The notes under the pieces: generated by a model
Database searches by the model: none
Told to the model about the DNA's origin: nothing
What the model saw: the letters and a program-made list of their open reading frames with translations, nothing else
DNA from: Rhizophlyctis rosea
Lineage: Eukaryota; Chytridiomycota; Chytridiomycetes; Rhizophlyctidales; Rhizophlyctidaceae
Length of the DNA stretch: 42,559 nucleotides
NCBI GenBank assembly: GCA_027596075.1
Contig: JADGJC010000327.1
Coordinates: forward strand, 1 to 42,559
Reading direction: 5' to 3'
Program-made: the position numbers and the translations under genes
Shown here: piece after piece, positions 33,801 through 42,559 of the stretch
Position numbering within the stretch: position 1 is the first letter of the stretch
Layout of the letters: each line of letters opens with the position of its first letter

Positions 33801-36800
33801 ACCAGCCAACTCTCTCCACTCCAAAATCGCATTTTCCTTCTCGAGTTCCAAGGCATAAATTGGGGCGCTACAAAAGTGAAGGAGTAAAGTTAACATCAAA
33901 TAGGTACCAAGCCTCTGCCGCGCCTTCACCCACCTACTCATCCATTCCACCAAATCACTGTAAAAGTCTCTTGTTGCATGCTCCCTGTAGAATTCGCCGG
34001 CCTTCTCTCTTGACATGTGCACCTCTGCCTCTCGAACAATTTTGAAGCCCGCCCTCTTGATCCTTTCAACAATATCACCTTGCCGTCCTGCCGCCATGGC
34101 ATCGGGCTTGATCAACGCCAGCGTATGTTCAAGCGGAAGCACATCACGAGGCATGCCGGTTGTTGGCGAAAGTGTTGGAGGATGGACATAGTCGGGTGCG
34201 CTTACTCCGGGCGGATGTATGTATGACGGGGCCGTTGGGGGTTCATGAGCAGGCAGAGGGGAAATGCTGTTTCCGAAGATTATGTCGATCTCACGGGCGG
34301 CGGCGGCTGGGCTGTCGGAACCGTGAACGGCGTTTTTGGAACCATCCGTGCCGTAGAGAGCACGGATGCTAAGGGAGACATGTAATTTAAAAATCAAACA
34401 CATTGCCGAAGTGGGAGAACAGTGCAGACTCACCTGTTGGGAGAGGTCTCCCTTGCTTTCTCTGAATTGGTAGGGCCAGCCAACTCTCGCCAGCCTTTGA
34501 TGGCGTTGATTTTTTCCAGGCAGAGTGCGTAGATGGGTTCGCTGATGTTTGGAATGACACAGAGCATTGTAAATCGGGCTTACTGTCTTCCATTCCAAAA
34601 ACTCCTGAAAACCACAGAATGCAAATGCAAAGTGCTCATACCTGCTCATCCATCCAACTAGGTCGTCATAGAAGTTCTTCCCATCATGTTCTTTATAGAA
34701 CTCCTTTGCCTTATCTACAGACATCCTATACTCCTCCTCCTTCACAATCACAAAACCAGATTCCTTTATTCTCGCCACAATGTCATCCTTCCTTCCCGCT
34801 GCGTATGCATCTGGTTTGATCAATGCCAATGTTCGTTCGATGGGTTCTCCAGGTGGTGGCATGGCGACTTCAGTAGGGTGAGCCGAGATTGTGGGCGTAG
34901 GGTATGTAGGACCTGTCGAGGGATCAGGGTGCGGAGAAACAGCGTCACCGAAGAAAATGGCAATTTCTTTCTCGGCGCTCGCCGGAGAGTCAGAACAATG
35001 AACAGCGTTGCGCATGGAGTCAGTACCGTATAAGCCCCGCAAGCTGCGGAATCGTAGGGCAATCAGATGGAGGAGGGACTGCCAATATAAATCGAAGATA
35101 CGTACGATCTGGGCGCAATTTCTTTGGCTTTGACTGAGTTTGTTGGACCAGCCAGCTGTCTCCAGGCGCCGATTGCAGACTCTTTCTCCAAAACCACAGC
35201 GTAAACAGTATCTCCACTGGATGGCAAAGCGGTTATCATGGTGTGGGCGATTTCAAACTTCAAATTGCGGGTTTGAGAAGACTCCTTCTCGTAGTTCTCC
35301 TTACCTGGCAACAAAATCAACCAATTCCTCAAAGAAGGGCATCCCATCATGATCCTTATAAAGTTCTTTTGCCATTTCGACACTCATTCTGACTTCTTTC
35401 TCAGCCACAATTCTGAATCCTTCTTTGCGGATGCGCTCCAATATCTCGTCTCTCTTGGCAGCTGCAATAGCATCCCGTTTAATGAGCCCCAGCGTCCTTT
35501 CCAGCGTCAACCTGGAATCAGTTTGCGGAACCGTCACCCCATCCTGTGGAGCCCCCGTGTCTCCTCCAACTGCCCCACGAGCGGCGGCAGCTTCCGCGGC
35601 GAGATCAGGCCGGGAAGATTGCGAGGCCGTGCCTGGTCGAGTGCCGTATATCATGGCGGTTTTCATTGCTACACGTGGGAAGAGGTGTTGGATCTCCCGA
35701 AGGGCTTCTTCGGGGCTGTCGGCACCGTGGACCGCGTTGCGGACTGTGTCCGTTCCATAAAGAGCACGAATGCTGTGAAGGCAGAGTAGTCAGCCCATCA
35801 CGTACAAGAAACAGTGAGGGCCCACGGAGGGTTCTGAAAAAACTTACGACATAGGGAACTTTTCTCTAGCTTCGGCAGGATCGGTGGGACCAATCATCTC
35901 TCTCCACATGCGCACAACATTGTCCCCCTTGAGAATCATGGCCAAAATCGGACCACTATCAAAGACCGGGACCCTTTAATGAGTTTTTTCTGACAGCGAT
36001 ATCGGCTTGCGAATAGAGTGCCATACCTGCTAATGAATCCAACCGCATCCTCAAAATACTCCCTTTCCCTCAGACCCTCATACAAAATCCCAGCTTCCTC
36101 CCTACTCAAATGCATCTCCTCTCTCTTCCAAACCGTGAACCCAGCACACACAATCCGTTCTACGATCTCATCAACCTTACCAGCAGCCATAGCATCGGGC
36201 TTAATAATGGCCAGAGAGTTGTGTACTTGAGCTGCAGGGATTGAGGCGGGATCGATTTGCGGGAGCTCAAGAAGTGGACGGGGAGGGGAGTAAAAGAAGA
36301 GATCCAGGTCAGCTTTCGCGCTGTCAGGGCTGGAGGAACCGTAAACTGCGTTGAGACGATTGTCCGTTCCAAATAAAGCGCGAATTCTGGAAATGCCGCG
36401 GTCATCAGTGAGATATGATTTGCCATAATGAAATGCAGTACGTACGATGACGGGGCTTCTTGTCGAGCTCGTTTGGAACTTGCCGGACCCATGACTGTTC
36501 TCCAAGCCTTGATTGCATCTTCCTTGGCGAGAATCATCAACATGACGGGTGCTCTGTGATACGCTTGCTCAACTCCAAATTTTGAACTTCCAAAATCTCT
36601 GACTAAAACTCACGTGGACAAATATGTAATCACTCCCTCAAAGAACTTCTCCGTCCTGTGCTCGGCATACAGCTCTTCAACATTCTGTCTGTCCAACCAA
36701 ACTTTCTTGATCTGTTTGACTTGGAACCGGTTCCGTTTGATGATTGCCATAATCTGCTCAACCGTTGAAGGAGACATGGCGTCCGGTTTGATGATGGCTA

Positions 36801-37699
36801 GTGTCTCTTCCAGCGGCACATCAGACATGGCGGAAACAGGGGAGTCGTCGGTGGGCGATGTTTCTGGCGGAGTGAACCCTGTGGTGCTAATTTGGAGAGG
36901 CGTTTCGTCGTCAAGTGATATGGCGACATGAGGTAGGTTGTTCTTTTCAAGGTCCAGCTGTTCCTTGATGGTGCGTTCAATCAGAGGCGAGTTGGCGCCT
37001 TTCACTATCTTTACAAGAGATGGACCCTATAAAAGTGCGCCCAGGTTAGATGCAACCTGGCTCTGTGTCATTGATCGTCATGACAATATTATCCATGACC
37101 GCGAAAGACATCTGCTACCGATGGTATGTAAAAACTTACAAAGTAAAATAAGAAGGTCGGACAGGACTTGTTTCTCAATGAGGTCAATGCCGTTATGCTG
37201 TCTGACTGGGCCTGTTTTGAATCGATGAATGGATCGGTTACTTTCACATTCCCACTTATCGCTGAACACCAGTGATGTGATCATAGGTGTCTGCATTACC
37301 TGAACGAAACTGACTTGATCCCCAAAGTCAATCTTCAGCCGTTTGAAAATGCTTTGCATTGGTTCGCACGGACCTGCCCATTTCGCTATGCAGGTAGTGC
37401 GAAGTGAACGTTAGCCTTGATGAACACATTCATTTCAAAGATTAGCTAACAGGATGCCAGGTGGCATAACAGCACGCTCCACTCCAAAGCAACAATGCGA
37501 TTGTATTTTCGAAAAACACCGTATGCTTTCCGCGAAGCTGGGCCAACTCTTCCCTCATCCCTCTTCCCCTACTGATGCACCCACCATAGACATCGACAAC
37601 CTTCAAGCCAGCCTTGGCAGTGTGAGCGTTCCACTCATCATCGGTGGTAGCAAGAGCGGCCAACGGCCCTGTATCGGCGCGTCGGGCGTGGGCGGACAT
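30806..37699 (-). CDS. Giant thioredoxin plus eight-NDK-domain axonemal-type protein (NME8/TXNDC3-like)
   Basis: The N-terminus (MSAHARRADTGPLAALATTD, KAGLKVVDVYAKWAGPCEPM) is a thioredoxin domain of the NME8/TXNDC3 type. It continues FKRLKIDFGDQVSFVQ, DSITALTSLRNKSCPTFLFY and GPSLVKIVKGANSPLIERTI. Eight NDK modules follow, starting near 36815, 36217, 35510, 34840, 34125, 33545, 32840 and 32100. Each has IKPDA or IKRDA, then GPTNSEKAR-like text, IRALYGT and the catalytic-His motif NAVHGSDS. Module 1 has NAVYGSSS (His to Tyr), and the thioredoxin CGPC is AGPC. Modules 1-7 are interrupted by introns at the same two places (after the FISR/WMS element and after the AREIAP-like element); module 8 lacks the first. 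The C-terminus is a 260-residue Ala/Pro/Gly/Thr-rich tail. Over 20 exons give roughly 1,800-1,900 residues. Such proteins sit in flagellar outer dynein arms. Confidence 0.88.
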
Positions 37700-38297
37700 G
37701 CTAATTATGTCCTTTGAAAAAGTAGAAGATGTGTGCCACTTGGAAGATGGGCGTGCTGACTGTGATCACGGGATTTTGGTTGTGTGTGTATTGTAGGTAA
37801 AGGACATCGAAAGCGGGGCTCATACGAGGAGGAGTTGAAGGAAAGCAGTCCGAAGAAAGCTTGCAACATGGGAAGACTACAGTGTGGGATTGGTGTCGAA
37901 TCAGCTGGGCGATCATCCTCAGGATATGCTGACACATCGGTTATGAATTTGTGATGTCCGATTCATTCATCATGCCTTCCATCATCTCATCATGTCGACC
38001 TCAATCAGGCTACATTACGGGATCGGACATGGCCAAGCCCACTGGCCAGTACCCTTGGAATCACCGACAATCCAATCAAGTGTGCGGGCCAACTTACATA
38101 TAAAATTGGTTCGAATCTGTCGGTGATTCCAAGGGGACTCCTGTACACTCAGCCTCACGCCACTATCAGCCGTCCAAGTCTTGGGATTCTGTACTTTCTG
38201 TATGCCATATATTTATTTGCGGAGTCTGCGCATCCCGCCAACTCCCAGCGACTCAAGAACCCTATCCCTCCTGCCAACCATAAAATCCATCTTCGCA
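37700..38297. promoter_or_regulatory. Divergent intergenic region of the thioredoxin-NDK and NAA50 genes
   Basis: The two start codons face away from each other across about 600 bp, so both promoters must lie here. An 18-bp perfect inverted repeat at 38052-38135 occupies the NAA50-proximal half. Confidence 0.6.
38052..38135. repeat. 18-bp perfect inverted repeat with 48-bp spacer
   Basis: CCCTTGGAATCACCGACA at 38052-38069 is the exact reverse complement of TGTCGGTGATTCCAAGGG at 38118-38135. It could be a foldback element or a regulatory cruciform. Confidence 0.92.
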
Positions 38298-39317
38298 ATG
38301 TCCAAATACGCCCGTTCCGCCCTAGGAGACCTGACGCCCAATAACTTGGGTCAACTTACGGCAATTCACAACTCGGTTTTCCCCACTATCAAACATGAGG
38401 CCGCTTTCTATAAATGTGCTTTGGAGGCTGGGGAACTGACGAAATTAGGTTGGTATGGGAGGTGAATGCACAACTGGCGCCGTCAGTTCGAAAGCGCTTC
38501 CCTGCTGCCTGGTTTGCCGTAACCAACCAGCCGGTTGGGCGGGTGGGTCTGATTATGGAACCTGATCTGAAGGTGGAGATGTTTACTCCCAATGTGTTCT
38601 GTTTTCCATACTTTTGATTACCATACTTGGCTCTATTCGCTACACGACTTCTGATATCGTCCACTTGCAGTCTACTTCAACGACATGGCTGTCGGAGCCG
38701 TCATATCAAAGCGAGAAACGCCCGAAGGAGAGTCGAGCTCAAGAGTAATCATATTGGAGCTGCTAGTTTTGAAGCCATATCAGGGTCTCGGACTGGGTAA
38801 GTGATGTACACAATACTGTACCGCAAACATGGTTCTCGAGACTGGCGAGGGAGAAAGGATATGATGCAGTGCTTCCAATGGGCAGATCATGAGTCGCAAC
38901 CAGAATGCGCAGTCGCCGTGTTTGGTTGAATGGGAGGATCTGGCTAAAGTTGGTGGGAATGGCAGAGTATGCTTCGGACTGGCAAGAGATTCATAGACAT
39001 ATGCATGATCGCACATGTATTAAGCAAACACAACTTGTGCGTCCGCTTCATTGCATTGCCTAAGCTTGTTCGACATCATTCTTACGTCTTTCCCGCAATT
39101 CCATGCAGACGAGCAACTCCTCAATCACGTCCTACAACAATGTGCCTTTGATAAATCCATAACTACCATCCACTCATTTGTACCCTCGGCCGATACACAA
39201 TCATCCCTCTTGGATACATATCGGAAGATTGGATTTACTCAAAAGGAAAGGGTGGAGAGACATTATGGCGACGGAGGGGATGCAACGCTTTTGGTGAAAG
39301 ATGTACATCATGAATAG
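38298..39317 (+). CDS. NAA50: NAA50 (San)-type N-alpha-acetyltransferase
   Basis: NAA50 is the NatE catalytic subunit, a GNAT enzyme acetylating N-terminal Met and some lysines, usually docked on NatA. Three exons (38298-38448, 38671-38796 and 39109-39317) join in phase to 161 residues, close to the 169 of human NAA50. Matching blocks are ALGDLTPNNLGQLTAIHNSV, FPTIKHEAAFYKCALEAGEL, TKLVYFNDMAVGAVISKRE, RVIILELLVLKPYQGLGL and LLNHVL, ending FYRKFGF-like in TYRKIGFTQKERVERHY. The acetyl-CoA pyrophosphate-binding motif R/Q-x-x-G-x-G/A reads QGLGLD at the exon 2-3 junction, so its last small residue is replaced by Asp in my splice model. The 312-nt second intron could hide a micro-exon. Confidence 0.87.
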
Positions 39318-40208
39318 AAGAATGGATTTCAAAAATGTGATGATGGAGCAGCCATTGGCGCATGAATGGTCCAACATGATGGGGCTGTGGATAAAACAAA
39401 TCATCTCATATGGTGTCCTGCCCAGGATGTTGGCATTTGCGGAGCGAAATCGATGGTACGACCTAAAGGGTTTTGCTGCCTCCGGTCTTGCGCCAAAATA
39501 TCTCAAACGGAAAGAATTGAACGAGGACAATGCGCACACTGTTCTGGTGAACATCTCTCTGGATCACGAAATTAATGTCAATATTTCCATCTTAGAGTCG
39601 CATTTTAGCAGAAAGAGTGAGCACACGCACGGACGTTGGGGCGAGGGCAAGATACAGACAGCAACGCCTTGATGATGGCGTGTCACGTGTGGGAGGGGAG
39701 GTTGACAAATTGCAATTTGCAAAACATGAAATTGTTGGAGCTGACGCCCACCGAGTGAATGCAGAGAATGATATGTTTTATTCTTGTTTTGATCAATCAC
39801 CCAATCAGTGGATATTGAATTTGACATTGCAGCCATCTGTGATGGCCCCTGGGGCCTGGGGGGTGCCCCGCTTGGACAAGATATTGCAGGTGATATGGTA
39901 AAAGACCGGGCGGCCAAACCTGGAGCGATTCCAAATTTCCTTTTCCGGATAAAACTTTCCGCACTAACTCACCGTTTTCAAAATCAATTTTGATGGATAA
40001 TCTGATTCAATCAATAGAGCCAGGCATGTGATATCAGATCCTTCATCATCTGGCTTGTGCTGCGGATTGCTATCCGGAGACATCGGCTCCTAATGAGGTT
40101 TGTCGTTCCGGTCTTTAACGTCAAAAGGATATGGCAGGCGATATTGAAGCATACCGGTGTTACAATCAAGGTTTTTGATTTTTGTGTAACGCGACACAAA
40201 CGTATCAA
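39318..40208. other. Downstream of NAA50, no gene recognised
   Basis: Open frames occupy both strands at 39201-39672 (123 codons + and 117 codons -), but neither shows a family motif. CACGTG occurs near 39684. This is the start of the repeat-rich right end. Confidence 0.45.
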
Positions 40209-40985
40209 AGTTGTCAATTGTCGCTCGATATAGAGACACAAGAGGCACACGGTGGCGCTTTCATTTACGGGCACGCGTCAACGGTGGCACCTGCCGGTTT
40301 TGGGTAAATTGCATTCGGAGGCGCGTTCCTGTCTGTGACGCGCACGTTCCGTTTCTGTTTCTGGTTAAACTGCAATACTCCGAGCCAGCACGCATCACGG
40401 ATGAGTGTATGATGCATTGATTCCGTGATCAAAATGATGCAAGTTCAACGGGCCGGCACACACCAAACAATACAGCTAGAGTGTCCGTTATGAATTAACA
40501 TTTGCGCGCCTTGCTTCCCTCTGTCGTTTGAGCTCAAAAACCACATAGTAAAAAGTGCCTGCATGTACCACTGGAAAGCATGGACAACCGGAAGTCCATG
40601 GGTCTGATGAAATTGATTCCGTGATCAAAGTGTTCAGTTCGATGCCCTGCAATACTGTGTATGCACGTTTTTTACTATGATATTCTTGAGCTCAAACGAC
40701 AGAGAATCGCAAGGCGCACATTGTTTGTTTGAACGTCCATACTTTAGCTGCTTTTTTGATTGAGTATGGAACTTTTGAACTTGACCTTTTGATCCCGGGA
40801 TCAGCAAGGGGAGAAGCATGCGAACTCGGATAATTGCAATTTAGCCAAAAAGAGAAGGTGTGCCACGCGGCGCGTTGCTCATCCGTTCAGCTTCAAACTT
40901 TGTTGCCTTTTTTGGCAAGTATACCAAATGGGGCCTGTGCCTCTTGTGTCTCTATCTCGGGCGGTCAATTGTGAACAGTTGCTCA
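40209..40985. mobile_element. MITE-like inverted-repeat element
   Basis: The left end (GTCAATTGTCGC, then GATATAGAGACACAAGAGGC) is mirrored at the right end (GCCTCTTGTGTCTCTATCTC, then GGGCGGTCAATTG) at 40937-40972. Further in, CTCTGTCGTTTGAGCTCAA at 40519-40537 is mirrored exactly at 40686-40704, with CATAGTAAAAA also paired. The long arms leave only about 130-150 bp unpaired in the centre. No coding sequence is present, as in non-autonomous foldback or MITE elements. Confidence 0.75.
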
Positions 40986-41677
40986 CACCGTGTTTTTGGG
41001 ACCCCCGTATGTGGCTTAGATGTCACGTGAAGTCGCCCCTGGCGATATGGAAAAGTGATATATAGATATTGAAAAGCGATATAGACATATCTCATTCGAG
41101 TGGGGTGCCCCCTAGACCTCTTGGACCGAGGATGGTTGCATCACAGATTGTGCCAATAGTAAAGGGGTGCGCTTTTTTGAACTACTATGGGCATGTGATG
41201 CCCACTAATGTGAAGGTGTTTGTACCCCTACCGGCCTTGGTCCATTAGATCTTTGTAGAAGTCTGCCAGACATCCAGCGTCCAGAAGCTATCACCACTTT
41301 CTTTCATCTAAGCAACATCTATGACACCAGTCCTCCCAGCTGTCCATTTGATGCTTTCCAAACCATGAATCCTTACACCCCACAGTTGCTTCCATAAAGG
41401 TTCATTCCTGCATTCCCCTCATGAACATCCAAAACCATAGTGAAACGCAGGATGCAAAAGATACGGCGACTGACTACCAGTTTCTTATGAACACCAACTG
41501 TCTCTGCATGATGCCCACCCTTCAACCGTATTACTCCTCCAAATCCTCCCCAACCCCTGAAATCCAAGCGTCCTCCCTGTTCCTATATACCAGTATCATA
41601 CTGCCCACCCTCACTTCCATCATCTCCTTGTCCTTCACAATGAAGGGGGCTAAGAATGTCTGCTGTGGACCTTTCGA
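40986..41677. other. No recognised gene between two related repeats
   Basis: Near 41050-41090, GATATAGA-like words repeat (AAAAGTGATATATAGATATT, GAAAAGCGATATAGACATAT). A 118-codon frame (41421-41777) runs into the second repeat copy and is not convincing. No transposase motif was seen. Confidence 0.45.
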
Positions 41678-42118
41678 GGCTGTTAATTTCACGCTTAATA
41701 TAGAGACACAGGAGGTACACGGTGGCGCCTGCCATTTTGGGGCACGCGTCAGCGTGGTGCCTGCCATTTTCGGTTGAACTACGACCAGAGGCACATGAGA
41801 AGCAGAACGCGTGCTGGCTGTTCCCGTTTTGGTTCAATCACAATGCTCCAATTCAGCCACGCCTCCGGTGTACCCTCTGGTGCATTGATTCCGTGATCAA
41901 AATCACACAAGTTCAAGGGGCCCATTCTCTGTCAAAAAAACAAGCTACCATCTTGGCTATTCAAGAACAAAAGTGCGCCTTGATGAGCTCTATCGTTTGA
42001 GCTCACAAACACCAGAGCAAAATACGCTTGTGTGCTAGATTGCAACCGATTTGTTTGGCTGTATCATCTGATGTGTTGATTTTGTGATCAAAAATTACAC
42101 AAGTTCAAAGGGTGCTGG
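41678..42118. mobile_element. Partial copy of the 40209 element
   Basis: This copy aligns with the left half of the 40209 element in the same orientation: AATATAGAGACACAGGAGGT, then a stretch with GGTGGCGCC and GGGGCACGCGTCAGCGTGG, then GCATTGATTCCGTGATCAAA, and finally CTATCGTTTGAGCTCA near 41990. A second GTGATCAAAAATTACACAAG word occurs at 42085. It abuts the right terminal repeat within a few bases. Confidence 0.7.
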
Positions 42119-42120
42119 TC

Positions 42121-42559
42121 AATAGACCTGCTTGGTAATGAAGCAATACACACTCAAATGAACACGAAGTTAACTGTTTGGATGCATATTGAGTTAAATG
42201 AATAATGAACAACATAACATACACACTCAAATGAACACGAAGTTAACTGTTTAAATGTATATTGAGATAAATGAATAATGAACAACATAACATACACACG
42301 CACACTCACATATGTACCACCCAAGGTGGCACAGGTGCGACAGAAAAACACGTAAGCCATCGACGTGATTACATAAGGGTCACGTGATCCTGACTAACCT
42401 AATAAACCAGTCACATGATTATCTATCTAACCAATCACGTGACACGTCCGAACTACTGAACGCATCCTACAAGTCCGCATCTCTGCATTCTCCCCTTTGA
42501 TTCTCCTCATGCGAGAAATCGAACCAAACAGTGGATGCGTGCACATCATGCGATACACG
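42121..42559 (-). repeat. Right arm of the window-bracketing inverted repeat
   Basis: This is the reverse-complement copy of 2-378. It contains two tandem copies of a 73-bp block (42148-42220 and 42221-42293) where the left arm has one. GTCACGTGAT at 42379-42388 and ATCACGTGAC at 42434-42443 form an inverted pair, an E-box-like palindrome on each side. It ends at the last base of the window. Confidence 0.9.

Noticed and set aside
30806..36500. Many long open frames on the plus strand opposite the NDK modules
   Set aside because: They repeat with the modules and merely mirror the codon usage of the minus-strand exons; the minus strand carries all NDK motifs and splice sites.
38100..38125. tRNA-like B box (GGTTCGAATC)
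   Set aside because: The flanking bases cannot form a T-stem and no A box or acceptor stem lies upstream; the site is in the spacer of the 18-bp inverted repeat.
39201..39554. Copia-like integrase fragment suggested by GRTPYEMI on the minus strand
   Set aside because: The residues that normally follow this motif are absent and no other pol motif lies nearby.
1..42559. Prophage, viral or plasmid replicon, CRISPR array or bacterial operon
   Set aside because: Genes are intron-rich and fungal; no capsid, polymerase, recombinase, direct-repeat array or Shine-Dalgarno-spaced gene chain was found.

Overview
This is a eukaryotic nuclear segment, most likely from a zoosporic (chytrid-type) fungus. 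Coding runs are split by short GT-AG introns, mostly 60-110 nt. The gene set is fungal (Ima1, CreC, an Fmp25-like RCC1 protein, a DUF6604 protein, a cellulose-binding CBM1 module), yet one gene is a thioredoxin-NDK protein of the flagellar axoneme type, which fits a flagellated fungus. The species cannot be named from sequence alone. Two 10-N gaps next to poly-C runs show a draft assembly.

Layout. 1-378 and 42121-42559 are two diverged copies of one repeat in inverted orientation, so the window is exactly bracketed by it. Inside: an Ima1/TMEM201-like inner nuclear membrane protein (1786-5416, +); a broken ankyrin-repeat gene (6091-7626, +); a CreC/WDR20 WD40 protein (8169-10876, -); a second ankyrin gene, paralogous to the first, with one frameshift (11464-12914, +); an unknown Ser/Pro-rich protein (13663-14787, -); an Fmp25-like mitochondrial RCC1 protein (15865-19180, +) whose first intron holds a double-hairpin repeat array; a DUF6604 protein (19785-22410, +); a PB1-domain protein (23308-24642, -); a secreted rhamnogalacturonan acetylesterase-like SGNH hydrolase with a CBM1 (25340-26514, -); a TMEM184/DUF300 seven-helix membrane protein (27359-29654, -); a giant thioredoxin plus eight-NDK protein (30806-37699, -); and, divergent from it, a NAA50-type N-acetyltransferase (38298-39317, +). 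The last 2.4 kb is repeat-rich, with an inverted-repeat (MITE-like) element and a related partial copy next to the right terminal repeat.

The genes are individually transcribed housekeeping, organelle, secretion and flagellar genes, not an operon or a phage/plasmid module. I see no transposase, tyrosine recombinase, integrase or polymerase. The bracketing repeats are therefore the most striking large-scale structure but do not by themselves make this a mobile element; two copies of an interspersed or subtelomeric repeat at the edges of a scaffold explain them equally well. The strongest gene-level novelty is the thioredoxin-NDK protein with eight NDK modules, a Cys-to-Ala change in the thioredoxin motif and a His-to-Tyr change in the first NDK module.
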